Below are positions 40,043 to 49,312 of a stretch of DNA of 64,000 nucleotides, one piece after another. Both the position numbers and the translations under genes were made by a program. Under the pieces are notes generated by a model. The model was not told the origin of the DNA. It did not search any database and saw only the letters and a program-made list of their open reading frames with translations. Source of the DNA: Simplicispira suum. Its GTDB lineage: Bacteria > Pseudomonadota > Gammaproteobacteria > Burkholderiales > Burkholderiaceae_C. Position 1 is the first letter of the stretch, and the number at the start of each line of letters is the position of its first letter. The stretch spans positions 2,666,001 through 2,730,000 of the forward strand of contig NZ_CP027669.1 in NCBI RefSeq assembly GCF_003008595.1, given 5' to 3'.

Positions 40043-41848
40043 TTAGAAGGTCCGGACTTTGGGCGGAATGCTCTCGACCGTCAGGGGCTTGAGGGTGACG
40101 GGCTTGTACGTAAGTGAATTGCTCGCGCTGTGCCACAGCGTATGTTTGAGCCAGTTCACATCGTCGCGGCCCAACGGCGCTGTGGGGTGATCGGCCGGAT
40201 GCTCGTAGTCGTCCACCATGTGCGCGCCGCGGCACTCTTTGCGCGCTGCGGCCGAAACCATGGTGGCCTGCGCCACTTCAATCATGTTGTCGACCTCCAG
40301 CGCCTCAATGCGCGCCGTGTTGAACACCATGGATTTGTCTTTGAGTTCAACGCTGCCAACACGCTCGCGCAGAGCCGCCACCTTGAGTACGCCTTCGTCC
40401 ATGCTGGCCTGGGTACGGAACACCCCCGCGTACTGTTGCATGGTGGAGCGAATGTCGCCTGCCAAGGTTTGCGAATAAATACCGCCGGTGGAGTTCTGCA
40501 GCTGATTCAGGCGTTCGAGCGTGCGGTCGGCGGCGTCCTTCGGCAGTGGTTTGTGCTCTGCGTTGCGGGCGTTGAATTCAACGATGTGGCGGCCAGCGGC
40601 TTTGCCGAACACCAGGAGGTCCAGCAGCGAGTTGGTGCCCAGCCGGTTGGCGCCGTGCACACTCACGCAGGAGCATTCGCCCACTGCGTACAGGCCATTT
40701 ACTATGTGGCTGGAAGTGCCGTCGTGCGTGACCACTTGGCCGTGAATATTGGTGGGAACCCCACCCATCTGGTAATGGATCGTGGGCACCACGGGGATGG
40801 GTTCCTTGGTGATGTCCACGTTGGCAAAGTTGATGCCAATTTCGTACACCGAGGGCAGGCGCTTGTGGATGGTCTCGGACCCCAGATGATCGAGCTTGAG
40901 CAGCACGTAATCCTTGTTGGGACCGCAGCCGCGCCCTTCCTTGATTTCCTGGTCCATGGAGCGGGAAACGAAATCGCGCGGGGCCAGGTCTTTCAGCGTG
41001 GGCGCGTAGCGCTCCATGAAGCGCTCGCCGTTGCTGTTGAGCAAGATGGCACCTTCGCCGCGGCAGCCTTCGGTGAGCAGCACGCCGGCGCCGGCGACGC
41101 CGGTGGGGTGGTACTGCCAGAACTCCATGTCCTGCAGAGGGATGCCGGCGCGTGCCGCCATGCCCAGGCCGTCGCCGGTGTTGATGAAAGCGTTGGTGGA
41201 TGCGGCAAAGATGCGGCCGGCACCGCCCGTGGCCATGAGCACGGTTTTGGCTTCCAGGATGTACAAGTCACCCGTTTCCATCTCTAACGCTGTGACGCCG
41301 ACCACGTCGCCGTCGGCATCGCGGATCAAATCCAGTGCCATCCATTCGACGAAGAAATTCGTCTTGGCCTTGACGTTCTGCTGGTACAGGGTGTGCAACA
41401 TGGCATGCCCCGTGCGGTCGGCCGCAGCGCAGGCGCGTTGCACGGGTTTCTCGCCGTAATTGGCGGTGTGCCCGCCGAAGGGGCGTTGGTAGATCGTGCC
41501 GTCCGCGTTGCGGTCGAACGGCATGCCGAAGTGTTCCAGCTCATACACGACGTTGGGTGCTTCGCGGCACATGAATTCCACGGCGTCCTGGTCGCTGAGC
41601 CAGTCGCCGCCTTTCACGGTGTCGTAGAAGTGGTAGTGCCAGTTGTCTTCGCTCATGTTGCCCAGCGAGGCCGACACGCCCCCCTGGGCTGCCACGGTGT
41701 GCGAGCGCGTGGGAAACACCTTGGACAGTGAGGCCACGTTAAGGCCTGCGCGCGAGAGTTCAAGCGCCGCGCGCATGCCGGAGCCGCCGGCCCCGATGAT
41801 GACGACGTCGAACTTGCGCTTGGTGATGTTGGCGTTGGTATAGCTCAT
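40043..41848 (-). CDS. sdhA: Succinate dehydrogenase flavoprotein subunit SdhA
   Basis: 601 residues. It oxidises succinate to fumarate. FAD is bound through VVIIGAGGSGMRAALELSRAG and covalently through the His in TRSHTVAAQGGVSASLGN (about residue 52). Substrate-site segments FGGHTANYGEKPVQRAC and MGGVPTNIHGQVV, and RLGTNSLLDLLVFGKAAG near 400, are standard. It lies in sdhC-sdhD-sdhA-sdhB-sdhE order. Confidence 0.98.
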   Translation of the reverse strand: MSYTNANITKRKFDVVIIGAGGSGMRAALELSRAGLNVASLSKVFPTRSHTVAAQGGVSASLGNMSEDNWHYHFYDTVKGGDWLSDQDAVEFMCREAPNVVYELEHFGMPFDRNADGTIYQRPFGGHTANYGEKPVQRACAAADRTGHAMLHTLYQQNVKAKTNFFVEWMALDLIRDADGDVVGVTALEMETGDLYILEAKTVLMATGGAGRIFAASTNAFINTGDGLGMAARAGIPLQDMEFWQYHPTGVAGAGVLLTEGCRGEGAILLNSNGERFMERYAPTLKDLAPRDFVSRSMDQEIKEGRGCGPNKDYVLLKLDHLGSETIHKRLPSVYEIGINFANVDITKEPIPVVPTIHYQMGGVPTNIHGQVVTHDGTSSHIVNGLYAVGECSCVSVHGANRLGTNSLLDLLVFGKAAGRHIVEFNARNAEHKPLPKDAADRTLERLNQLQNSTGGIYSQTLAGDIRSTMQQYAGVFRTQASMDEGVLKVAALRERVGSVELKDKSMVFNTARIEALEVDNMIEVAQATMVSAAARKECRGAHMVDDYEHPADHPTAPLGRDDVNWLKHTLWHSASNSLTYKPVTLKPLTVESIPPKVRTF

Positions 41849-41885
41849 GAAATTTAGCCCTTAATCGCAAAAACGGAGCCCGCGC

Positions 41886-42248
41886 TCACAGACGCCACAG
41901 GACCTGGATGCCCCAGCCCACGCAGCCCAGCAACCAGACGATGGTGAAAACCTCAAGCACGAGGCGCAGGCCTGCGGGCTTGATGTAATCCATCCAGATG
42001 TTGCGCATACCTACCCAGGCGTGGTATGCCAGCGCAAAAATGACCACGAAGGTCAGGAATTTCATCCACTGCGCAGCAAAAATACCCGCCCAGAGGTCGT
42101 AGCCAAGGGGGCCGGGCTTGAGCAGCACCTGGGCAATCAAGGCAATGGTGAACAGCACCATCAGCACCGCAGTGACGCGCTGGCTCAGCCAGTCGCGCAT
42201 GCCATAGTGGGCACCGACAATGGTGCGCTTGTTTCCGTAGTCGATCAT
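41886..42248 (-). CDS. sdhD: Succinate dehydrogenase membrane anchor subunit SdhD
   Basis: 120 residues with three membrane helices (about 24-44, 58-80 and 94-116). With SdhC it anchors the enzyme and forms the quinone site. The second helix has AYHAWVGMRNIWMDY, whose His is the usual heme b or quinone-site residue. It lies 37 bases before sdhA and 47 after sdhC. Confidence 0.93.
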   Translation of the reverse strand: MIDYGNKRTIVGAHYGMRDWLSQRVTAVLMVLFTIALIAQVLLKPGPLGYDLWAGIFAAQWMKFLTFVVIFALAYHAWVGMRNIWMDYIKPAGLRLVLEVFTIVWLLGCVGWGIQVLWRL

Positions 42249-42295
42249 GGGTGTTTCCTCGTTTTATGTAGTGCCGACGCCCTGCAAATCCGGTT

Positions 42296-42730
42296 TCAGT
42301 ACAGACCAAAAAGCCGCGCGCCCAAGAGCAGCGTCAGCACAATGGCCAACCCGATGGCCGTCAGCCCCGAGGTCTTGCCGAACTGGTTGTTGACCGCGTG
42401 GTGGTCAATGTCCATGATCAGATGCCGGATTCCGGCAAACATGTGGTGCAGATAGCCCCAGATCAGCCCCAGGCTGACGAGCTTGAGCAGCCAACCAGGA
42501 ACGATTCCCAGGCCTGAGGAAAACGCGCTGGTGAATCGCTCGAACGACACCTCGGAAGACACCGATGTGTCGAAGAACCAGATCACCAAAGGCAACAAAA
42601 GGAACATCACTGCGCCGCTGGCGCGATGCAGGATCGAGGTCCACGCCGCCGCCGTCATGCGATAGGTGGTGAGGTCCTTGAAGGCGTTGATGTTGCGAAA
42701 CTCGGGTCGCTTCTTCGCTGTTTCGGTCAT
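42296..42730 (-). CDS. sdhC: Succinate dehydrogenase cytochrome b556 subunit SdhC
   Basis: 144 residues with three membrane helices. The start MTETAKKRPEFRNINAF, the SILHRASGAVMFLLLPL segment (Ser and Arg of the quinone site) and YLHHMFAGIRHLIMDIDHH (heme-ligating His) define SdhC. It is the first gene of the sdh operon; the 143 bases upstream contain a TAGAAT -10 candidate on the minus strand but no clear -35. Confidence 0.95.
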   Translation of the reverse strand: MTETAKKRPEFRNINAFKDLTTYRMTAAAWTSILHRASGAVMFLLLPLVIWFFDTSVSSEVSFERFTSAFSSGLGIVPGWLLKLVSLGLIWGYLHHMFAGIRHLIMDIDHHAVNNQFGKTSGLTAIGLAIVLTLLLGARLFGLY

Positions 42731-42873
42731 GAGAGTGCTTTCGTGGGATGTAACTGCGTTGTAATTTTCGCTGCAACGGAACGCAAAATTCTATTGCAAT
42801 GCAACATGACTGCGTTTGATGCAAGTGAAACGGACGTTGATTGGAGATTCTCCGGCCAGTGGCGGGGCGGTGT

Positions 42874-43662
42874 TCAGCTCAATTCGTTGCGGTAGTGGTG
42901 GGTGTCGGTGCGGTACAAGCCACGGCGTAACTCCATGGGAACATCGTTGTAGGTGTAGGAGGTACGGACCACGCTGAGCAAAGGGGTGGCTGGTGTCACT
43001 TGCAGCAGAGTGGACTGCTCGGCATCGGGCAGCACGGCGCGAATTTTTTCATCCGCCCGCACCATGCGAACGCCGAACTCCAGTTCCAGCATGGCGTAGG
43101 TCGGGCCCGGATAGTCGCTCATTTGCTGGGCCGTCAGGCCTTTGAACGTGACGCCAGGCAGCCACAAATCTTCAAGAATGGTCGGTACTCCGCGAAACGC
43201 CAGTACCCGGCGCGCCTGGATCACCGATTCGCCACTGCGCAGCCCCAAGGCGCGAGCGACTTCTGCGCTGGCGCGGCTGCTCCGGCAGTCGATGATGCGG
43301 CGCTCGGCTGGGCCCTCCGTATCGGCATCGCCGCGGTCGGGCATCAGCTTCAGAAAGCGGTATTGCACGTGCTGCTCTGCGTGCGTGGCCACAAAAGTGC
43401 CTTTGCCTTGGCGGCGCACAAGCAGATTTTCGCTCGCCAGCTCGTCAATCGCCTTGCGCACCGTGCCCTGGCTGACGCGAAAGCGTGCCGCCAGATCCAT
43501 TTCGCTGGGGATGGACTCGCCCGGTTTCCATTCGCCTGACTCCAGGCTTTGCAACAACAGACCTTTGATCTGCTGGTACAGCGGACTGAATGCCGGTGCT
43601 GGCAGGCCGCCCGCAGCGAGCGGCGGGGCCAGTTCAGGGACGGTCGGTGGGATGGACGACAT
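42874..43662 (-). CDS. GntR/HutC family regulator with UTRA domain, between sdh and mdh
   Basis: 262 residues. The N-terminal winged helix (about 28-90; SPLYQQIKGLLLQSL, SIPSEMDLAARFRVSQGTVRKAIDELASENLLVRRQGKGTFV in parts) is followed by a UTRA effector domain (about 110-255; SVIQARRVLAFRGVPTILEDLWLP). It lies between the sdh operon and mdh, so it probably controls TCA genes. The ATG at 43662 is chosen because a further in-frame ATG at 43749 falls inside the gene's own predicted -10 box. A palindrome sits between its -35 and -10, suggesting self-repression. The effector is unknown. Confidence 0.88.
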   Translation of the reverse strand: MSSIPPTVPELAPPLAAGGLPAPAFSPLYQQIKGLLLQSLESGEWKPGESIPSEMDLAARFRVSQGTVRKAIDELASENLLVRRQGKGTFVATHAEQHVQYRFLKLMPDRGDADTEGPAERRIIDCRSSRASAEVARALGLRSGESVIQARRVLAFRGVPTILEDLWLPGVTFKGLTAQQMSDYPGPTYAMLELEFGVRMVRADEKIRAVLPDAEQSTLLQVTPATPLLSVVRTSYTYNDVPMELRRGLYRTDTHHYRNELS

Positions 43663-43744
43663 AAAAAAGGCCTGCGATACAGCGAGCGGCATCGCTTGAA
43701 CGGAGTGCTCTGCGCAAGCCTGCCAGTGTGTACCGAGCGATGAG

Positions 43745-43772
43745 ATCATATCTTATATAAGACATAAGACAA
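43745..43772 (-). promoter_or_regulatory. Promoter of the gntR gene with an operator inside
   Basis: Minus-strand -35 TTGTCT (43772-43767) and -10 TATGAT (43750-43745) with a 16-base spacer. The spacer contains the perfect palindrome TCTTATATAAGA (43751-43762), and a second half-like ATAAGAC follows. A dimeric GntR protein bound there would block RNA polymerase directly. Confidence 0.72.
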
Positions 43773-43773
43773 A

Positions 43774-43803
43774 TTGACGCAGTGCGGAAAACCGCAGTAA
43801 AAT
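43774..43803 (+). promoter_or_regulatory. Sigma-70 promoter of mdh
   Basis: -35 TTGACG (43774-43779) and -10 TAAAAT (43798-43803), 18-base spacer; the transcript would start near 43810, giving an 88-base leader to the ATG at 43898. The GntR-type palindrome ends 11 bases upstream of the -35, so a regulator bound there could also affect mdh. Confidence 0.7.
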
Positions 43804-43897
43804 CACAGGCTGTTTGCGGGGCGCACGCTGCGGGGGACAGAAAGCAGGTGGCAGCCACTGCGCTCGTTTTCTGTTTCTTTATCCATCGGAGTTCACC

Positions 43898-44884
43898 ATG
43901 AGCAAAACGCCCGTTCGCGTTGCCGTTACCGGCGCCGCAGGCCAAATCGGTTACGCCCTTCTGTTTCGCATCGCTTCGGGCGAAATGCTGGGCAAAGACC
44001 AGCCGGTGATTCTTCAATTGCTTGAAGTTCCGGTCGAAGGCCCGCAAAAAGCGCTCAAGGGCGTGATGATGGAACTGGACGACTGCGCGTTCCCGCTGCT
44101 GGTCGAGATGACCGCGCACAGCGACCCGATGACCGCGTTCAAGGACGCCGACTATGCCTTGCTGGTGGGCTCGCGTCCGCGTGGTCCCGGCATGGAGCGT
44201 GCCGAGCTGCTTGCGGTCAACGGCGCCATCTTCACCCAGCAAGGCAAGGCACTCAACGCGGTGGCCAGCCGCAACGTCAAGGTGCTGGTGGTGGGCAACC
44301 CCGCCAACACCAACGCCTATATCGCCATGAAGAGCGCTCCGGACCTGCCGCGCAAGAACTTCACCGCCATGCTGCGTCTGGACCACAACCGCGCCGCCAG
44401 CCAGCTCGCTGCCAAGACCGGCAAGCCCGTGGCAGATATTGAAAAGCTCACTGTGTGGGGCAACCACTCGCCCACCATGTACGCCGACTACCGTTTTGCC
44501 ACCATCAACGGCGAGAGCGTTGCCAAGATGATCAACGATCAGGAATGGAACGCCAACACTTTCTTGCCCACGGTCGGCAAGCGCGGCGCGGCCATCATTG
44601 AAGCGCGGGGCCTGTCATCCGCTGCGTCGGCGGCCAATGCGGCCATCGACCACATGCGCGACTGGGCGCTGGGTACCAACGGCAAGTGGGTCACCATGGG
44701 CATTCCTTCGGATGGCCAGTACGGCATTCCCAAGGACGTGATGTTCGGCTTCCCGGTCACTTGCGAAAACGGCGAGTACAAGGTCGTAGAAGGTCTGGAC
44801 ATTGACGCGTTCAGCCAGGAACGTATCGACAAGACGCTCAAAGAACTGACCGACGAGCAGGCTGGCGTCGCTCACCTTCTGTAA
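43898..44884 (+). CDS. mdh: Malate dehydrogenase
   Basis: 328 residues, the NAD-dependent type close to cytosolic malate dehydrogenases. It oxidises malate to oxaloacetate. NAD site [21 protein letters not shown]; substrate arginines in [16 protein letters not shown] and [12 protein letters not shown]; catalytic His in [18 protein letters not shown] precedes the ATG at 43898. It is the first gene of a rightward run mdh, citE-like, secreted protein and acnB, next to the sdh-gltA genes transcribed leftward. Confidence 0.97.
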   Translation: MSKTPVRVAVTGAAGQIGYALLFRIASGEMLGKDQPVILQLLEVPVEGPQKALKGVMMELDDCAFPLLVEMTAHSDPMTAFKDADYALLVGSRPRGPGMERAELLAVNGAIFTQQGKALNAVASRNVKVLVVGNPANTNAYIAMKSAPDLPRKNFTAMLRLDHNRAASQLAAKTGKPVADIEKLTVWGNHSPTMYADYRFATINGESVAKMINDQEWNANTFLPTVGKRGAAIIEARGLSSAASAANAAIDHMRDWALGTNGKWVTMGIPSDGQYGIPKDVMFGFPVTCENGEYKVVEGLDIDAFSQERIDKTLKELTDEQAGVAHLL

Positions 44885-44897
44885 GCGGCAAGCGCAA

Positions 44898-45896
44898 GTG
44901 CAGCATCCGCGCGACGTTCTGCAGGGCCCGCAGGCCGCTGCAACGGCCATTCCGGTGTGCGACCACTACAGTGGCACGCCCGAGCGGATGCAAAAGAGTC
45001 TGCAGCTGCAGGCCGCAATGAGTGCCGAGTTCGGCGTCTGCGTTTTTGATGTGACGCTGGACTGCGAAGACGGTGCCGCCGTAGGCAGCGAGGCGGAGCA
45101 CGCGGCGCTGGTGGCGAGGCTGGCGCAGAGTGCTGTGGCCGAAGCCCGCGTGGCGGCGCGGGTGCATCCGGTGGACCATGCGGCCTTTGCCGGTGACGTG
45201 GCCACCATTGCCGGCGAGGCAGGGCACCGACTGTGCCATCTGATGCTTCCCAAGTGCGAATCGGTGGACGACGTGCTTGCTGCCGAGCGCGCCCTGGAGC
45301 GAGCAGGCGCCCACGCCTTGCCCTTGCATGTGCTGATCGAATCTCCCGCTGCAGTGCAACAGGCGTTTGAGATCGCTGCGCACCCGCGTGTGCAAAGCCT
45401 CAGTTTTGGATTGATGGATTTCGTTTCGGCCCACGCAGGCGCGATCCCCGCCACTGCAATGGGATCGCCGGGCCAGTTCGAGCATCCGTTGGTGGTGCGC
45501 GCCAAGTTGGAGATCGCATCGGCCTGTCATGCCTACGGCAAGGTGCCTTCGCATTGCGTTGTCACCGAATTTTCCGATCTTGGCGCCCTGCGCAGTGCCG
45601 CTGGACTGGCGGCCAGTCGGTTCGGATTTACGCGCATGTGGAGTATTCATCCTGCGCAGATCCGCCCCATTTTGGAGGCGTTTGCACCCGCAGCCGACGA
45701 CATCGATGCGGCCGCAAAGGTTCTCCTGGCCGCCGCACAAGCCGATTGGGCGCCGATCAACTTTCATGGTGTGCTGCATGATCGTGCAAGCTACCGCTAT
45801 TTCTGGCAGCTTCTGGTTCGTGCGCAGCGCACGGGCAGGGCCATTCCCGACAGCGTTCGACATTGGTTCGAGGATGCTGGCGCCATTGCCCATTGA
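44898..45896 (+). CDS. HpcH/HpaI aldolase-citrate lyase beta (CitE)-like CoA-ester lyase
   Basis: 332 residues in the CitE/malyl-CoA lyase fold. Catalytic segments: FDVTLDCEDGAAVGSEAEHA (acidic metal ligands), VAARVHPVDH (Arg), LMLPKCESVDDV (Glu) and VLIESPAAV, then GFTRMWSIHPAQI. No alpha or gamma citrate-lyase genes are nearby, so it is more likely a stand-alone malyl-CoA, citramalyl-CoA or related lyase. It begins with GTG at 44898, 13 bases after mdh, and must be cotranscribed. Confidence 0.83.
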   Translation: MQHPRDVLQGPQAAATAIPVCDHYSGTPERMQKSLQLQAAMSAEFGVCVFDVTLDCEDGAAVGSEAEHAALVARLAQSAVAEARVAARVHPVDHAAFAGDVATIAGEAGHRLCHLMLPKCESVDDVLAAERALERAGAHALPLHVLIESPAAVQQAFEIAAHPRVQSLSFGLMDFVSAHAGAIPATAMGSPGQFEHPLVVRAKLEIASACHAYGKVPSHCVVTEFSDLGALRSAAGLAASRFGFTRMWSIHPAQIRPILEAFAPAADDIDAAAKVLLAAAQADWAPINFHGVLHDRASYRYFWQLLVRAQRTGRAIPDSVRHWFEDAGAIAH

Positions 45897-45924
45897 TTCA
45901 TACGTTCTTTGCAGGAGTCATTCG

Positions 45925-46533
45925 ATGAAAGCCTTGCTTGTATCCGGTTGGTTGGCCCTGGTTCCGGTGATGGTCTTTGCGCAGAGTGCGCAGGCCAAGA
46001 CCGAAGCCCCCAAGGTCGCGCAAAAAAAGGCGGACGCCAAGTCCAGCAGCGCAAAGCCGAAGGCGAAGCCCGCCGCCAAGGCCAAACCGGCCGCTGACAG
46101 CAGTGCCACCTCGAGCCGCACGCGGCTCAAGAGCGCGGCGAGCCAGGTGGCCAGCGGTGTGCGTGCAGCCGAGGCTGCGCTGGGGCCAGATGAGTTGGCA
46201 ATTGCCGAGCGCGTCTACGTCGGGGAAATCCCCTGCGAGCTCGGCGCCCATGTGAATGTGGTTGCCGATCCGAAGGCGCCGGGCTATTTCCAGCTCGATG
46301 GCAAGGATTTTCGCTATCGCATGTCGCCCGTGGCCACGACCACCGGTGCGATTCGCCTTGAGGACCGCGACGGCGGCGCTGTCTGGCTGCAAATCGCCAA
46401 CAAGTCCATGCTGATGGATCAAAAGCGCGGCCAACGCCTGGCAGATGAATGCAAAAGTCCCGCCCAGGTCATTGCCGCCGAAGGGCTAAAAAAGGCGCCA
46501 GCGCGCAGCCTGCTGGACGAACCGGCAAAGTAA
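45925..46533 (+). CDS. Exported protein of unknown function with Lys/Ala-rich linker
   Basis: 202 residues. Signal peptide (LLVSGWLALVPVMVFAQSAQA), then about 45 residues rich in Lys, Ala and Ser (KPKAKPAAKAKPAADSS) that look disordered, then a folded C-terminal domain from about 85 (VYVGEIPCELGAHVNVV, YFQLDGKDFRYRMSPV) with two cysteines about 90 residues apart. GCAGGAG precedes the ATG at 45925. It sits between the CitE-like gene and acnB, an odd place for an envelope protein. Family not recognised. Confidence 0.72.
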   Translation: MKALLVSGWLALVPVMVFAQSAQAKTEAPKVAQKKADAKSSSAKPKAKPAAKAKPAADSSATSSRTRLKSAASQVASGVRAAEAALGPDELAIAERVYVGEIPCELGAHVNVVADPKAPGYFQLDGKDFRYRMSPVATTTGAIRLEDRDGGAVWLQIANKSMLMDQKRGQRLADECKSPAQVIAAEGLKKAPARSLLDEPAK

Positions 46534-46577
46534 TTGCGCCCGTTCCCACGAATTGAGTTGAACCTAGAAAGAAGTCG

Positions 46578-49163
46578 ATGTTGCAAGCTTACCGAGACCA
46601 TGTGGCCGAACGCGCCACGTTGGGCATTCCGCCCCTGCCCCTGACCGCCAAGCAGACCGCTGCCTTGGTCGAGCTGCTGAAAAATCCGCCTGTTGGCGAA
46701 GAGGCCACACTGCTGGAACTTATCACCCACCGCGTGCCTGCGGGCGTGGACGATGCCGCCAAGGTCAAGGCCAGCTACCTGGCCGCCGTCGCGCACGGCA
46801 CCGAAAAATGCAGCCTGATTGGCCGCGAGAAGGCCACCGAATTGCTGGGCACCATGCTGGGTGGCTACAACCTCACGCCGCTGATTGATCTGCTGGACGA
46901 CGCGGCCGTGGCCCCCGTAGCCGCAGAAGCGCTGAAAAAGACGCTGCTCATGTTCGACCAGTTCCACGACGTGAAGGAAAAGGCCGACAAGGGCAACGCT
47001 TTTGCCAAGGCCGTGGTGCAAAGCTGGGCCGATGCCGAATGGTTCACCAGCCGCCCCGAAGTGCCCAAGAGCATCACCCTCACGGTGCTCAAGGTCACAG
47101 GCGAAACCAACACCGACGACCTCTCCCCCGCGCCCGACGCCTGGAGCCGCCCCGACATCCCGCTGCATGCGCTGGCCATGCTCAAGAACAAGCGTGACGG
47201 CATCACGCCAGAAGAAGACGGCAAACGCGGCCCGGTGAAATTCATTGAAGACCTGCGCGCCAAGGGCAACCTGGTGGCCTATGTCGGCGATGTGGTCGGC
47301 ACCGGTTCGAGCCGCAAGTCGGCCACCAACAGCGTGCTGTGGTTCACTGGCGAAGACATTCCCTTCGTGCCCAACAAGCGCTTTGGCGGGGTCTGCCTGG
47401 GCTCCAAGATCGCCCCCATCTTCTACAACACCATGGAAGACGCGGGTGCTCTGCCGATCGAGCTTGACGTCAGCCAGATGAACATGGGCGACACCATCGA
47501 GCTGCGCCCCTACGAAGGCAAGGCACTGAAGGACGGCAAGGTCATTGCCGAGTTCGAACTCAAGAGCGACGTGCTGTTTGACGAAGTGCGCGCCGGCGGC
47601 CGCATTCCCCTCATCATCGGCCGCGGCCTGACCACCAAGGCGCGCGAAGCGCTGGGCCTGCCGCCGTCCACGCTGTTCCGCCTGCCGCAAGTGCCTGCCG
47701 CTACCGGCAAGGGCTTCACGCTGGCACAGAAAATGGTCGGCCGCGCTTGCGGCCTGCCCGAAGGCCAGGGCGTGCTGCCCGGCACCTACTGCGAACCCCG
47801 CATGACCTCGGTGGGCTCGCAGGACACCACCGGCCCGATGACGCGCGACGAGCTGAAAGACCTGGCCTGCCTGGGCTTCTCGGCTGACCTGGTGATGCAG
47901 TCGTTCTGCCACACCGCTGCCTACCCCAAGCCCGTGGACGTGAAAATGCATCACGAGCTGCCGGAGTTCATCAGCAACCGAGGCGGTATTTCGCTCAAGC
48001 CAGGCGACGGCATCATCCACAGTTGGCTCAACCGCATGCTGCTGCCCGACACCGTAGGCACTGGTGGCGACAGCCACACGCGCTTCCCCGTGGGTATCAG
48101 CTTCCCCGCAGGCTCCGGCCTGGTGGCCTTCGCCGCCGCCACCGGCGTCATGCCGCTCGACATGCCGGAATCGGTGCTGGTGCGCTTCAAGGGCCAGATG
48201 CAGCCGGGCGTGACGCTGCGCGACCTCGTGCACGCGATTCCGCTGTACGCCATCAAGGCCGGACTGCTTACGGTCGAGAAAAAGGGCAAGAAGAACATCT
48301 TCTCTGGCCGCATTCTCGAAATCGAAGGCCTGCCCAACCTGAAGGCCGAGCAGGCCTTCGAGTTGTCCGACGCCTCGGCCGAGCGTTCAGCCGCTGGCTG
48401 CACGGTGCGCCTGAACAAGGAGCCGATCATCGAGTACATCCACTCGAACATCGTGCTGCTCAAGAACATGATTGCAGAAGGCTACGAAGACGCGCGCACC
48501 ATTCGCCGCCGCATCCAGGCGATGGAAGCCTGGCTCGCGAACCCGCAGTTGCTGGCACCCGATGCGGATGCTGAGTACGCCGCCGTCATCGAAATCGATC
48601 TGGCCGAAATCACCGAGCCTATCGTTTGCTGCCCCAACGATCCGGACGATGCCAAGACGCTGTCCGACGTGGCCGGCGCGAAGATTGACGAAGTGTTCAT
48701 CGGCTCGTGCATGACCAACATTGGGCACTTCCGCGCCGCCTCCAAGCTGCTCGAAGGCAAGAAGGACATGCCCGTCAAGCTGTGGATGGCACCGCCCACC
48801 AAGATGGACGCGAAGCAGCTCACCGAAGAGGGTCACTACGGCGTCTTCGGCGCCGCCGGTGCCCGCATGGAAATGCCCGGCTGCTCGCTTTGCATGGGCA
48901 ACCAGGCGCAGGTAAAAGAGGGTGCGACGGTGATGTCCACCAGCACACGCAACTTCCCCAACCGTTTGGGCAAGAACACCAACGTCTACCTGGGCTCGGC
49001 CGAGCTCTCGGCCATCTGCTCCAAGCTGGGCCGCATCCCCAGCAAGGAGGAGTATCTGGCCGACGTGGGCGTTGTCAACCAGAACGGCGACAAGATCTAT
49101 CAGTACCTTAATTTCGACCAGATTGCTGAGTACCAGCAAGTGGCTGACGGCGTGAACGCCTAA
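46578..49163 (+). CDS. acnB: Bifunctional aconitate hydratase 2 / 2-methylisocitrate dehydratase AcnB
   Basis: 861 residues. It isomerises citrate to isocitrate. AcnB order is evident: N-terminal HEAT-like domain (1-160), the swivel-like domain 4 (about 170-390; [33 protein letters not shown]) before domains 1-3. The [4Fe-4S] ligands lie in [14 protein letters not shown] and in [13 protein letters not shown], as in E. coli AcnB. It closes the mdh-led run and is followed by a terminator. Confidence 0.98.
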   Translation: MLQAYRDHVAERATLGIPPLPLTAKQTAALVELLKNPPVGEEATLLELITHRVPAGVDDAAKVKASYLAAVAHGTEKCSLIGREKATELLGTMLGGYNLTPLIDLLDDAAVAPVAAEALKKTLLMFDQFHDVKEKADKGNAFAKAVVQSWADAEWFTSRPEVPKSITLTVLKVTGETNTDDLSPAPDAWSRPDIPLHALAMLKNKRDGITPEEDGKRGPVKFIEDLRAKGNLVAYVGDVVGTGSSRKSATNSVLWFTGEDIPFVPNKRFGGVCLGSKIAPIFYNTMEDAGALPIELDVSQMNMGDTIELRPYEGKALKDGKVIAEFELKSDVLFDEVRAGGRIPLIIGRGLTTKAREALGLPPSTLFRLPQVPAATGKGFTLAQKMVGRACGLPEGQGVLPGTYCEPRMTSVGSQDTTGPMTRDELKDLACLGFSADLVMQSFCHTAAYPKPVDVKMHHELPEFISNRGGISLKPGDGIIHSWLNRMLLPDTVGTGGDSHTRFPVGISFPAGSGLVAFAAATGVMPLDMPESVLVRFKGQMQPGVTLRDLVHAIPLYAIKAGLLTVEKKGKKNIFSGRILEIEGLPNLKAEQAFELSDASAERSAAGCTVRLNKEPIIEYIHSNIVLLKNMIAEGYEDARTIRRRIQAMEAWLANPQLLAPDADAEYAAVIEIDLAEITEPIVCCPNDPDDAKTLSDVAGAKIDEVFIGSCMTNIGHFRAASKLLEGKKDMPVKLWMAPPTKMDAKQLTEEGHYGVFGAAGARMEMPGCSLCMGNQAQVKEGATVMSTSTRNFPNRLGKNTNVYLGSAELSAICSKLGRIPSKEEYLADVGVVNQNGDKIYQYLNFDQIAEYQQVADGVNA

Positions 49164-49207
49164 ACACTGCACGCTGGCCGGGCCCACGCCCGTACGCCTG
49201 CTCTTCG

Positions 49208-49239
49208 AACCCGCAGCGCGAAGGCGTCTGCGGGTTTTC
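49208..49239 (+). terminator. Intrinsic terminator of acnB
   Basis: ACCCGCAG (49209-49216) pairs with CTGCGGGT (49228-49235), followed by TTTC and soon a run of five T. It lies 45 bases after the acnB stop. Confidence 0.8.
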
Positions 49240-49246
49240 TATTTTT

Positions 49247-49290
49247 AATAGCAAGCTTTCCATATGGAATAAGCGCTAGAGGCCATTTTC
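49247..49290 (+). repeat. Interspersed palindrome, copy E
   Basis: AATAGCAAGCTTTCCATATGG, then AATAAGCGCTAGAGGCC and ATTTTCACCAT. It contains an inner TTCCATATGGAA palindrome. It lies between the acnB terminator and the 3' end of the XRE regulator gene, about 20 bases from the latter. Confidence 0.75.
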
Positions 49291-49312
49291 ACCATATTTT
49301 TCTGAATGGCGT

